From assembly GCA_022747635.1 (NCBI GenBank), contig JAKTNV010000002.1, positions 62,001 through 126,000 of the forward strand: 64,000 nt of DNA, read 5' to 3'. A model generated the notes under the pieces. It worked only from the letters and a program-made list of their open reading frames with translations. It made no database searches and was not told the origin of the DNA. Both the position numbers and the translations under genes were made by a program. Position 1 is the first letter of the stretch. The number at the start of each line of letters is the position of its first letter. The DNA is from Hetaerina americana (Eukaryota; Arthropoda; Insecta; Odonata; Calopterygidae). This document shows, piece after piece, positions 24,102-32,790 of this stretch.

Positions 24102-26771
24102 TTAGATGAGTGCAAATTTTGGTCTTGGGTGTTTAAGGTTTTCGTCGTATTCGTAGTCCCATAGATTTGTAAGTAGTGGGTTCGATGATGATTGAAGGGA
24201 GAAATGGAAATTTTGTGTGATTGTGGTTATGACATTCGGCATTGGTGGGAGTTTGAGGTCCTTGTGTAGGTCTGAGTTTCTGATGAAGTGAGGGGCATTA
24301 GACAATTTGCGGATTATTTTATTTTGGAATATGGTCAGTCGATTTATTTGGTGATTTTTAGCATGGGCCCAGACTGGTGCAGCGTATGTTACAATAGGGC
24401 GGATCATGGAGAGGTAGAGGATTCTTTTAGTGGATAGCGTTAGGGGAGACGATGGCCTGAGGAGGGGGTAGAGGGAGTGATAAGCACCCCACCCTTTGGC
24501 TAGTACTGAGGTGAAGTGTGCGTTGAAAGTAACTTTCTTGTCCAGAATTACACCAAGAAACTTCTCCTCTTGTTTTTTCGGGATTTCCTCGGCGCCGAAA
24601 TAGAGAGGTGGTCCCTCGCCTTTTCTTCTTATACGAGAGAAGTGTACGACGCTGCACTTGGCCGGCTGAACGGATAACTTCCAAGAGCACATCCAGTCAT
24701 GAATGAGGTCCAGGTGTTCTTGGAGGTACTCTATGGCCTTGTCTGGTTGTAGTGAGCGGGCAGAGATAGCGGTATCGTCTGCATACAGCATGAGGTTTGT
24801 ACGGGGGTGTGATGGTATATCGTTTATGTACAGATTGAACAGGAACGGTGATAGAACTGCGCCTTGTGGAACGCCAGAGGTAATGGGAAAGATGTCGGAG
24901 GAGGCGTCGGACACTGAGGTATGGAAGGAGCGGTTGGTGACGAAGGACTGAATGATCTTAATCAGGTATATAGGGAATGATAGGTGTGAAATCTTGTGGA
25001 TGAGTCCTTCGATCCATACCTTGTCAAATGCCTTGGCAAGGTCGAGGAAGGCCACTTGAGTGCTCATTTTGTTATTTTGGCCAAGCACTAGCTCCTCGGT
25101 GAGACGGGCAATTTGGTGAGTAGTCGAGGTTGCTTGGCGAAAGCCCATTTGTTCAGGTCGCAAACTGTCCTGGATGAATGGATGTAGCCGCCAATGAATT
25201 GTTCTTTCGAGCACTTTGGAGAGGGCCGGTAAGAGGCTAATTGGACGGAAGGAGTTAGGGTCAGAGGGGTTTTTTCCGGGTTTAGGTAGCATTATTATTT
25301 TAGCAAGTTTCCATGGGGATGGGAAGTGAGAATGCAGAAGGCATTGGTTAAAAAGGTGCGCAATGAAGCGAATAATGCAACGGGGTAGGGCTTTCAAGCA
25401 GAGGTTAGATATGTTGTCCGTGCCTGGTGCCTTTTTGGGTTTTAGGTGGTTGATGAGGGCGGCTATTTCCTTAGGGGTTGTAAAGTCCGGCTTACTAATT
25501 GGAGTGTACTGCAGAGATGTGAACGAGTTTGTGACCTCGGCTTGGATTGGGGAGCGAATGAGGTTTGTGAAGCTTGAGGCTAATGAGCTGGCAAACATTG
25601 CTGCTCGTTCTTCATTAGTCGTGGCAATGTTGGGGCCGGACCGGAGGGGGGTTGCAGGCGCCTTCTTCGACCGAAGCTTCCGGCCGAGGCGCCAAACGGA
25701 GTAGTCTTCCAGGGAGAGTGAGGCGATGTAGTTCTCCCAGCATTGGGCCCGGTGACGGCGAATCAGAGCGCAGACCTTATTCCTGAGGACTTGGTAGTCG
25801 ATGCGGTCCAGTGGGTGCCGACTAAGTTGCCAGGCTCGACGTGCTCGGTTTCTTTCTGATATGGATTGTAAAATGTGCGGTGGTAGAATATCCGGCGATG
25901 TAAAGTTTTTGAGAGGGCGTTGTGCTATGGATTGCGAGGACTGGATGGATTTCGTGAGGAATTCAACTGCCTGATCTATTTCTGCAGTTGTGTTTAAGGG
26001 AAGGCGGTCTAGGGCAGGTGAGTATTTAGCTATTTCTGCAGTGAAGACGCGCCAGTCGGTGCGAGAGGTGCAGACGGGGGCCAGAAACGGATGAATATCG
26101 ATGGAGTAGATGAGAGGGAGGTGATCTGAAGCACCAAAGTCCAGTGTGCTAGGGGAGGGAGCGATGGGGATGTTGGACGTCAGGACTATGTCAAGGATGT
26201 CGTTCGCGGCAGGGTCTTTTTCGTGGATATGGGAATACGTAGTTGGAGCAGATATGGTGAAGGGGGAAGATTGAGCGAGCTCAAGCAGCGTTTTGCCTTT
26301 GGGGGTCGTACAATTGCAACCCCATATTTGGTGCTTACTGTTAAAGTCACCGCCAACTACGGCTGAGGAAGAGAGTATGGAGACAAGAGCATTGCAGTCT
26401 ACTTTTGTATATTTATTAGTGGGAGGAAGGTATGCCGACCAGAAATTGACCGGGCCGTCCACTGTTTTTATTTGTGCACCTACTATTTCAAGGATTTTAG
26501 TACGGGGTGGGGTAAGTTGTTTGCAAACTAATGATCGTTTAACTAAAATTGCAACTCCACCGCCCTGGCCGGGGTCACGGTCCTTCCGGAAGAGATTGTA
26601 ATTAGGCATGGTAAATGCATGGTGGGGTTTAAGGAACGTTTCCTGAATAAGCACGACTTGGGGATTACGTAAATGGATTAGATGTTGGAGTTCCGCCTTG
26701 TGCGCGGTAATGCTCCTGCAGTTCCATTGTAGGATTGTTAAGGAGTTCGGTATTGTTGGTCTAGTTTCCAT
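24102..26771 (-). CDS. LINE ORF2: endonuclease-reverse transcriptase
   Basis: An 889-residue intact polyprotein that nicks target DNA and primes reverse transcription of the LINE RNA. The endonuclease (about 1-230) shows WNCRSI (N17), QET (E44), GGDFNSKH (D142, N144), DIVL (D194) and SDH (D216, H217), the apurinic-endonuclease set. The reverse transcriptase (about 430-760) shows RPISLLPALSK, QMGFR, FLDLAKAFDKV (D577), SGVPQGAVLSPFLFNLYIND and LMLYADDTAIS (YADD at 663-666). The C-terminus resembles jockey-clade ORF2 (PIVTYAAPVW, LWDYEYDEN). The ATG overlaps the end of ORF1 by 11 nt. It is related to, but clearly a different family from, the broken LINE at 47.6-53.8 kb. Confidence 0.96.
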   Translation of the reverse strand: METRPTIPNSLTILQWNCRSITAHKAELQHLIHLRNPQVVLIQETFLKPHHAFTMPNYNLFRKDRDPGQGGGVAILVKRSLVCKQLTPPRTKILEIVGAQIKTVDGPVNFWSAYLPPTNKYTKVDCNALVSILSSSAVVGGDFNSKHQIWGCNCTTPKGKTLLELAQSSPFTISAPTTYSHIHEKDPAANDILDIVLTSNIPIAPSPSTLDFGASDHLPLIYSIDIHPFLAPVCTSRTDWRVFTAEIAKYSPALDRLPLNTTAEIDQAVEFLTKSIQSSQSIAQRPLKNFTSPDILPPHILQSISERNRARRAWQLSRHPLDRIDYQVLRNKVCALIRRHRAQCWENYIASLSLEDYSVWRLGRKLRSKKAPATPLRSGPNIATTNEERAAMFASSLASSFTNLIRSPIQAEVTNSFTSLQYTPISKPDFTTPKEIAALINHLKPKKAPGTDNISNLCLKALPRCIIRFIAHLFNQCLLHSHFPSPWKLAKIIMLPKPGKNPSDPNSFRPISLLPALSKVLERTIHWRLHPFIQDSLRPEQMGFRQATSTTHQIARLTEELVLGQNNKMSTQVAFLDLAKAFDKVWIEGLIHKISHLSFPIYLIKIIQSFVTNRSFHTSVSDASSDIFPITSGVPQGAVLSPFLFNLYINDIPSHPRTNLMLYADDTAISARSLQPDKAIEYLQEHLDLIHDWMCSWKLSVQPAKCSVVHFSRIRRKGEGPPLYFGAEEIPKKQEEKFLGVILDKKVTFNAHFTSVLAKGWGAYHSLYPLLRPSSPLTLSTKRILYLSMIRPIVTYAAPVWAHAKNHQINRLTIFQNKIIRKLSNAPHFIRNSDLHKDLKLPPMPNVITTITQNFHFSLQSSSNPLLTNLWDYEYDENLKHPRPKFALI

Positions 26772-28416
26772 TAAGGAATTTAAGGGCGCCTGAGATTATC
26801 TCTTCTATGAGGGTATCTAGGAGGGATTTTCCAGAGGGGGGGGCGAGTAGTTTTCGAATGAGGTTCGTGATCCATTCTTTAAGTTTAGCCATGAATGAGG
26901 AATCAGAATTGGCGGTTGGAGCAGTAGCGGGAGTCGGCTGAGAAGGAGCGGCAGGTTGCGAGGGTAGGGGGGGAAAGGATTGTGAGGTGATAACAGGTGC
27001 TGGGGCTTCATGATGACGGTGTGAAGTACGGAGTTTTTCGGCGAATGTTTTGAATACCGGGCATCCACGGTAACTAGAAGGATGCGGTCCCTTGCAGTTG
27101 GCGCAGATGGGAGTGGAAAGTTCACCGGAGAGGCGCGGGCAGTCATTTTCTGAGTGACTGCGGCCGCAGCGGACACAGCGAGGGATGAGTCCGCAGCCTT
27201 TATAGGTGTGGCCAATTCTTTGGCATCTGGTACACTGAGGCGGTCCAGGAGAGGGGCGATGGTGTTCGAAGTGAACTGAGAGCCCAAGGAGGGAGTGAAC
27301 TTCGGTTAGTTTTCTTTCCATAGAAGCGGACGCAAGGGATAGTTGAAAGAGTGGCATTGGGCGCTTTGGGAGCGCCACTGGCACGAAGTTTGGGTCCAGA
27401 ACAATTGCCTCTTCTCTAGTTCTTCTCTCTGCCGCGGTCGGGCGGGAGGTCAGCATTTGGTTTATGGTGGAGAGTTGGATGCCCTTTTGCGCCAGTTCCT
27501 CTTGAATAGCAGTGGTACTTGAGTCAATAGGAAGCCCCCGGATAACGAAGAACTTCTTCTTGTCCTCGGCCAATTGAAAGCTGAAGTACTCCCAGTTGTT
27601 GTCTGTTAGGGCTTTGGTAACCGCTCTATGGTCTGCCGAGTTTTGGCATTGGATGCGGATATTGTTGCCAGTCATGTGGGAGATGGGTGTGTAGGTGCAG
27701 ACGGAGTTGATTAGTTTGTTCTTGGAGGCCCAGTCGGTGGTGCTTTTGAGGAAGATCGGCGGGATTTTGGGACCTGCGCTGCGGGTGGTGGGGTTATCAG
27801 GATGAGAGCCTTCTACATTGTTCGAAGGAGTGGTTGTATCGGATTCGGGGTCAATTGGAAGGAACCTATTATTGGTGGATATGGGAGCCGTGGTTTTGTT
27901 GGGGATTAGCGGCGGAGTATGTGCCTTGCGCTTACGGACCTGGGTGAAGCCATCGGTGTCCATGGGTTCCGGTCGTAGAGAGAGGTCGACGTTGTCGAGT
28001 TGGCTTGAGATGGACGTACTCGGAAGGATGGACGCTAGGGTTTTCAGTAGCGTTGAGTTGGGCATACCGGATGATGTAGGTTTATGGGTATCTTCCGATG
28101 GTTCAAAATTACGACTGCCTGCAGGATGGTTGACTAGGGGTTCCGGGTCCGGAGACGCTGGGCTGTCCATGGTAGTTGGAGTGTTACTCATTTTATAGGT
28201 GGGGGATGTGGGACGCAGGGGCGTCCCTTTAGGCGCTTCTCGGATTGTTTGTACTCCACTCCTCGTGGAAATAGGAAGTGGTTTCGGAACGAGGTTCATA
28301 AGATATTTCAGATCGGAAGTCCCCGCACGATTTTCAGAGGATTCATCTGTGGAAGCAGCAGGCGTGGTTTGCGCTTCGATAGGTAGGGAGGTGGTGGTGG
28401 AGGCTTGGGGATCCAC
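26761..28416 (-). CDS. LINE ORF1: gag-like nucleic-acid-binding protein
   Basis: A 551-residue protein with a disordered Ser/Thr/Pro-rich first half, a conserved middle (about 275-385, with FFVIRGLPIDSS) that resembles the domain preceding zinc knuckles in jockey ORF1 proteins, and three zinc knuckles. The knuckles are CTRCQRIGHTYKGC at 395-408, CVRCGRSHSENDC at 414-426 and CANCKGPHPSSYRGC at 438-452. Such proteins package LINE RNA and act as chaperones. It ends in TAG within the ORF2 start region (ATGGAAACTAG), a stop/start overlap suggesting coupled termination and reinitiation. No stops or frameshifts interrupt it. Confidence 0.94.
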   Translation of the reverse strand: MDPQASTTTSLPIEAQTTPAASTDESSENRAGTSDLKYLMNLVPKPLPISTRSGVQTIREAPKGTPLRPTSPTYKMSNTPTTMDSPASPDPEPLVNHPAGSRNFEPSEDTHKPTSSGMPNSTLLKTLASILPSTSISSQLDNVDLSLRPEPMDTDGFTQVRKRKAHTPPLIPNKTTAPISTNNRFLPIDPESDTTTPSNNVEGSHPDNPTTRSAGPKIPPIFLKSTTDWASKNKLINSVCTYTPISHMTGNNIRIQCQNSADHRAVTKALTDNNWEYFSFQLAEDKKKFFVIRGLPIDSSTTAIQEELAQKGIQLSTINQMLTSRPTAAERRTREEAIVLDPNFVPVALPKRPMPLFQLSLASASMERKLTEVHSLLGLSVHFEHHRPSPGPPQCTRCQRIGHTYKGCGLIPRCVRCGRSHSENDCPRLSGELSTPICANCKGPHPSSYRGCPVFKTFAEKLRTSHRHHEAPAPVITSQSFPPLPSQPAAPSQPTPATAPTANSDSSFMAKLKEWITNLIRKLLAPPSGKSLLDTLIEEIISGALKFLNGN

Positions 28417-28439
28417 GGTTTGGATACCCCTGCCTAAGG

Positions 28440-29200
28440 GGGTCTTACCGGCAGTATATTGGTCAGGAAAGGCCGTAAATCGCAGTTATTACGGCAGGAG
28501 ATTTCAATACTCGCACTCACCTGTTGAGCCTATGGAGACTTCAACAGGCGTGCCCACCTGTTAATAGCGCTGGAGATTTCAACTGGCGGCGCAAGTGAGA
28601 TACAGGTGTCGCCACCGTCAGCGTCTTGAGATCCTAAGTAGCTGTATCTCCTGAACGGTTGGAGATACCGCAAAAATGACAAGAAATTTAGAGCCAAAAT
28701 GGGGGGTAGGGGGGATCAACAGCTCTTGCTATAAGATGGGACTAAGAAATCCCAAGAATATTGGATTTGAAAAAATTTTGGAGAAAATATAAGGATATGG
28801 GAAAAGTAGTGACGTTGGCTGACACCCGTGTCACCACCGTCAGCGTCTTAGCGGAGAAACGTCCGTATCTCCGTAACGGTATGAGATAGCTTGAATCTGA
28901 CAAAAGATTCGAAGCCAAAGTGGGGGGGAAAGGGGGGGATCGATCACCCTAAGTAGAGTTTGCTTCCCTAAGGGAGGTGGTAGGGGTAGTTTTAGAATTT
29001 AGTAAAGAAAATATATGATGCAGTACGTGGCGAAAATCAATAGATGGCGCCACCGACAACGTCTTAAAGGAGGTTGGGCGGTTATCTCGTAAACGGTAAG
29101 ACTTAGAGTAAATCTGAGAAAAGATTCAAGTTCAAATTGGGGGTAGGGGGGATCAACAACCCTCGCTACCCATTAAGACCCTCAGGGGTTAGATAGGAGG
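28440..29200 (-). repeat. LINE 5' UTR with three imperfect tandem monomers
   Basis: Three units of about 140 bp recur at a spacing of roughly 215 bp (about 28603-28750, 28820-28960, 29038-29175). Each contains a CACCGTCAGCGTCTT-type word, a TATCTC(C/G)(T/G)(G/A)AACGGT word and a G-run followed by GGGGGGATCAAC or GATCGATC. A smaller set of GGAGA(T/C)TTCAA repeats (28500-28585) lies next to ORF1. The units may be promoter monomers; on the minus strand they precede ORF1. Confidence 0.75.
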
Positions 29201-29642
29201 GGTTTGAGAGATTAAGATAAAAATAATAAAGTGTATATGTGTGTAATGGGTAATACCCGTGTGTCAATGTGTTAGTGAATGGTGTGTGTGTAGGCAACTT
29301 GAGACAACCTACTGGAGGGAAGATGGAAGATGGGGGACACCACGGGCACCCCTGCCGATCCGCAGAGCGGGCACAGCAGGTCCGTACCCAGGAGTCTTCC
29401 CGCCCTAAAGCCCTAACAAGTGGACCGGCCCGGTTCCCAGAGGAGTGCAATGGGAGACTAGCTCCCTTCCTAAGGTAGACGGACAAGACGACCTTGGGGG
29501 GACACAGCACGAGCACCTCCGAGGGGTGAGAAGGAGGGACTGAGTTAGCCTCCCCCCCAACGGAGCCACGGCTGAGAATGACTCAAGTTGCCGGTGTGTA
29601 GGTGTGTGTATAGTGTGAAAGTCGCGATGTGCAGACTGGATG
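29201..29642 (-). promoter_or_regulatory. LINE 5' end and leader
   Basis: The minus strand begins CATCCAGTCTGCACATCGCG at 29642, directly after LTR sequence. No TATA box is seen, as expected for LINEs with internal promoters. Open frames through this GC-rich leader (for example 29166-29516) have no recognisable motif and are not called as genes. Confidence 0.5.
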
Positions 29643-29962
29643 GGGTCTCAGGTCCCTCCTTATATACCTGCCCTGGCCCGGGCGGTAGCCAATGGGCGAG
29701 CGCTGAGGGGACTCCGGGGGAGGGGAGACCACGTGACATTGTGACGTATCGCTCACATGCCCTGGCGGTAGCCAATGGGCGAGCGCTGAGGGGACTCCGG
29801 GGGAGGGGAGACCACGTGACATTGTGACGTCGCGCTCTCCACGTGGCAGACTCTCCCCCTATTGCATCGGAGCGCGGGTGGAGGGGAATATTCTCCGCTG
29901 CCGGGAGATTTGAATTGTCTTCGCTCTGCGGAGCGGGCTTTGGCCACAGTAGGCGCACATCA
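29643..29962 (-). repeat. 3' LTR, proximal part (U3)
   Basis: Essentially identical to 32010-32329 of the other LTR. The minus strand begins TGATGTGCGCC at 29962 immediately after the PPT. It holds the duplicated U3 block and a TATATAAG box (29659-29666). The LINE lies just downstream of that box, near where transcription would start. Confidence 0.92.
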
Positions 29963-29976
29963 TCCCACCCCTCCCC
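29963..29976 (-). promoter_or_regulatory. polypurine tract (PPT)
   Basis: On the minus strand GGGGAGGGGTGGGA directly precedes the TG of the 3' LTR. This is the expected plus-strand primer position for an LTR retroelement. Confidence 0.88.
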
Positions 29977-30050
29977 AGTTGGCGCAAAACCCGCTACGAA
30001 GAGCGTGCGCCCGATTGTTTCTGGGCCCGTTTCCGTGGGATGTGTGACCC

Positions 30051-31166
30051 CTATGGGTGCTGGGGCGGGTTTGAAGGGGTCTGGTATTTTCCCGCCCTCT
30101 CGTTTCCCGCGTGATTTTCGGGGCAGTCCCGATGGAAGTGATGTCCGGGACAAAATCTGCATTTAGGTGCTCCTGCTGGTCGGCCTTGGCTGGTGTCCTC
30201 GGCCTGGTCCGCTGAGATGGCGCTTGCTAGCCGTATTAATTCTTCCGTGGTTTTTGGTGGGCTGGCGCGCAGCGTTTGCCTTATCCGTGGCAGAAGCTGT
30301 TCTATTAAGGTCGGCAAAATGGTTTCTTGGTTTCCGTCCGGGAATAATCTTTTAAACAGTTGCAGCTTCTTCAGGATAAACATCTCCGCGCTTTCCTTTT
30401 GTGCTTGAGTACTTCCAAATAGTTTGGATTGTATAAGCGCTCTCCGGGCTGGAGTGTCGTAACGTCCCCGAAGCCTGTTTTTGAAGTCTCCCCAGGTCAG
30501 AGAGAACTCCCGGTACGGTGTCCACCATCGCCGTGCTTCCTCCTGTAGTTGTTGCTCCGCCCTGCGGACCCACCATGTCGTTGGTAGTTGGTCATCCCGA
30601 AATGCAGCTTCCATATCTCTTAGGAACCTTTCTGGGTCCTCTGCTTCTCTCCCGAAGAACTCCGGCCACGGTGTCCGGAAGGCGGGTTCCGGAGAGGATA
30701 GCTGTGGGCGGCTGCGTTGCTGCGGCAGGGTGCATCTTCCGCACACAAACTGTAGACCACTTGTGTCCCTGGCTTCGTCCCTCCATCCTAGGCAGAGATG
30801 GTGAAACCAATGGTGGCAGCAGGCGCAGGAGATCAGGTGTTCCCCCACCCCACTGCAGTTTGGAGTCTCGCATTGGTCCCTGGTGCGGGTGCGAGTTAGG
30901 TTGGGCGCCACCGAGTGTTGGTAAGGCTCTCTCGGAAGAGCCGTGATGGTTGCAGCGAGTGTTCCATTGATGGGCTGAGTCGCCATGGTGGAAACGTCTC
31001 CCTGTTCGGTGTCGACCGACTGGGTGTCTGGTGGATTTCCGCGACCGTTGTCCATCTCGCCTGCCGAAGTAGAGGCGTCGTCCCTCGGTGGGGTCTGTGG
31101 GACACTAGTCGCTGGTTGCCGGGCGTCGTCAGTCAGAGGGGCCTGTGGATCCCAGCTGCTCTCCAT
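30051..31166 (-). CDS. Gag with PHD finger and zinc knuckle
   Basis: A 371-residue capsid-type protein, the only gene of the LTR element. Residues 1-95 are low complexity. Residues 99-145 form a complete C4HC3 PHD finger: C99, C104, C114, C117, H122, C125, C142, C145, with CHHWFHHLC before the last pair. Residues 165-310 resemble retrotransposon Gag (RRWWTPYREFSLTWGDFKN, FILKKLQLFKRLFP). Residues 336-348 are a zinc knuckle, CRFCPGHHFHRDC, with slightly short spacing. PHD fingers in host proteins read histone H3 tails, so this one may tether particles or cDNA to chromatin; that is inference. The frame is open upstream to 31268 through the PBS into the LTR, but that ATG is absent from the 3' LTR. 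I therefore take the ATG at 31166. Confidence 0.88.
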   Translation of the reverse strand: MESSWDPQAPLTDDARQPATSVPQTPPRDDASTSAGEMDNGRGNPPDTQSVDTEQGDVSTMATQPINGTLAATITALPREPYQHSVAPNLTRTRTRDQCETPNCSGVGEHLISCACCHHWFHHLCLGWRDEARDTSGLQFVCGRCTLPQQRSRPQLSSPEPAFRTPWPEFFGREAEDPERFLRDMEAAFRDDQLPTTWWVRRAEQQLQEEARRWWTPYREFSLTWGDFKNRLRGRYDTPARRALIQSKLFGSTQAQKESAEMFILKKLQLFKRLFPDGNQETILPTLIEQLLPRIRQTLRASPPKTTEELIRLASAISADQAEDTSQGRPAGAPKCRFCPGHHFHRDCPENHAGNERAGKYQTPSNPPQHP

Positions 31167-31189
31167 GCAGCTAGTCGTAGTCCCCGTTA

Positions 31190-31200
31190 GTTGGGCGCCA
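31190..31200 (-). promoter_or_regulatory. primer-binding site, tRNA-Lys type
   Basis: On the minus strand TGGCGCCCAAC begins two bases after the 5' LTR. It is complementary to the 3' end of tRNA-Lys(CUU) as I recall it (GTTGGGCGCCA). The match stops after 11 nt. Position and sequence both fit a PBS. Confidence 0.85.
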
Positions 31201-31202
31201 AT

Positions 31203-32329
31203 TGTCGCGTCGCTGGCGACCGGGGTTGGCTGTGCGACCCGCCCCGAAACGCGAGAGCGAGTGAGCATTCTGCCCAGGCAAGGGCTGGGGTTGCTGGAGA
31301 AAATAAACTTCCCTGCCGTTCCGTTGATTACCCCGAAGGGCGTTTATTCCGTCCAGTACAGGATTACAGTAAAGGGGACTTTCTCCCAGGGAGAAGGTCG
31401 AGTGTCGTTTGCCTGAAGGGCGCGTGGAGTCCGGTGCAGCTCCAGCAGCTGGATGGCGGCCGGGGTCCTGTCCGGCTTCTGGCTGGTCGCGGGAGCCCGA
31501 CGGTCCGGCGAGCCAAATAGGGGCAGCCTCGGCACCTCTGCGTAGGGCGTCCTTGGAGAGTCCAGGGGCCGGAGGCGGTACTGCGGGGTGGGCGGCGTCA
31601 GGAGACTCAGCACCGGCCACGTAGGAAGGGCGGCCTCGGCCAACCAGGTCCGGTAGTCCTCGCGGGTCGGCGATGATCCCGGGGTTGTCGTCGGAGGTGC
31701 TGGTGGTCGAGTGTCGGAGCGGCGGGGCGGCGTCGCGGCGGGTCGGTCCTTCGTGCGGCGTCGAGCTCGGTTGGCGCTGGGAGGCGGCGTGGTGGACGCG
31801 GCATCCGTCCGGTTGCTTTGGTCCTGGTGAGCGAAAAGCCTGGGGGCGAGGATTTCCTCGCTGCGCCACCAGGTAGCGTTTGGGGGGGGGAGAGGGAGAG
31901 TGCACCTGAGGCGAGGATATCCTCACTGCGCCAACAGGTAGCTTTGGGAGAGCGAGGATGTTCTCACTGCGCTGGCTCCCTTGGGACTCCCACCCCGTTC
32001 TATCTGTTCGGGTCTCAGGTCCCTCCTTATATACCTGCCCTGGCCCGGGCGGTAGCCAATGGGCGAGCGCTGAGGGGACTCCGGGGGAGGGGAGACCACG
32101 TGACATTGTGACGTATCGCTCACATGCCCTGGCGGTAGCCAATGGGCGAGCGCTGAGGGGACTCCGGGGGAGGGGAGACCACGTGACATTGTGACGTCGC
32201 GCTCTCCACGTGGCAGACTCTCCCCCTATTGCATCGGAGCGCGGGTGGAGGGGAATATTCTCCGCTGCCGGGAGATTTGAATTGTCTTCGCTCTGCGGAG
32301 CGGGCTTTGGCCACAGTAGGCGCACATCA
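31203..32329 (-). repeat. 5' LTR (1127 bp)
   Basis: On the minus strand it begins TGATGTGCGCC at 32329 and ends GCGACA at 31203 (TG..CA). It contains a duplicated U3 block, TATATAAG at 32026-32033, three palindromic tandem units (31847-31985) and AATAAA (rc of 31343-31348). With about five differences from the other LTR over 1.1 kb, the insertion is young. If the start is about 30 bp after the TATA box, R would be unusually long (over 600 nt). Confidence 0.93.
32026..32196 (-). promoter_or_regulatory. LTR promoter: TATA box and duplicated U3 enhancer block
   Basis: A block of about 72 bp occurs twice (about 32045-32112 and 32132-32196), separated by TATCGCTCACATG. Each holds an inverted CCAAT box (plus strand GCCAATGG), a CACGTGAC E-box and TGTGACGT, a CRE half-site. 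TATATAAG lies just downstream on the minus strand. The arrangement is that of a strong pol II promoter; factor identity is inferred. Confidence 0.75.
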
Positions 32330-32333
32330 ACTT

Positions 32334-32790
32334 CAATAAAAGAGATGGTACAATAGGAAACGCTAAATTAACTGAGTAAAAATAATTCAAAAAGGAAATG
32401 GCTGGACCCTGAAGGAGCTATTTATAACATACCGCATTCACATGATGTATGATGTAGCGGTCAAGATAATCTAAATAATTTTAGAATAATTTAAAAGATT
32501 TTTTATAAGTGTTAAGTTGAGGTGCCACGATATTTTTGAAAGTGTCTGAATGGATATGACAAACCAAGAAATGTTTTCACTCGTCTTCATTCATAGTGTT
32601 CACATAGGAATGCTTTAAGGAATGCCTCTAGAATACTTTCAGGAAATAATTCTAGGATTCTCAACCCGAGTGCTCTGATCTCTATCCCGAAAACGGTAAG
32701 GCGCTGAATCCCTAAACAGGAACCCTGCAGCTTTTTTTTAAATTGACTATTACAAAAGATTTATTGATAGAAATGAGCTCTTACGGCTAG
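32334..32790. other. no gene seen
   Basis: AT-rich flank between the LTR element and the palindrome. Confidence 0.45.

Larger units (their letters stand above)
23934..29642 (-). mobile_element. jockey-clade LINE, full length with intact ORF1 and ORF2
   Basis: A 5709-bp insert interrupts the LTR between positions equivalent to 32009 and 32011 of the other LTR. Read on the minus strand it has a 1.2-kb 5' UTR, ORF1 (gag-like), ORF2 (endonuclease and reverse transcriptase), and a short 3' UTR ending in a small tandem GCCAACT GCCAACT tail instead of poly-A. Any target duplication is at most about 2 bp. Both ORFs are open, so the copy may be competent. Confidence 0.9.
23120..32333 (-). mobile_element. 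gag-only LTR retrotransposon, split by a LINE
   Basis: Two LTRs in direct orientation (23124-23933 plus 29643-29962, and 31203-32329) enclose a 1.24-kb interior. ACTT flanks both ends (23120-23123 and 32330-32333), a 4-bp duplication typical of Ty3/gypsy integrases. Reading on the minus strand, the order is 5' LTR, PBS, gag, PPT, 3' LTR. Between the gag stop and the PPT there are only about 85 bp, so no protease, reverse transcriptase or integrase can be encoded. Removing the 5709-bp LINE gives an element of about 3.5 kb. It must rely on enzymes made by another element. Confidence 0.9.

Noticed and set aside
31170..31268. Gag start at 31268 inside the LTR
   Set aside because: The ATG depends on one base that differs between the two LTRs and the frame passes through the PBS; the ATG at 31166 is more plausible.
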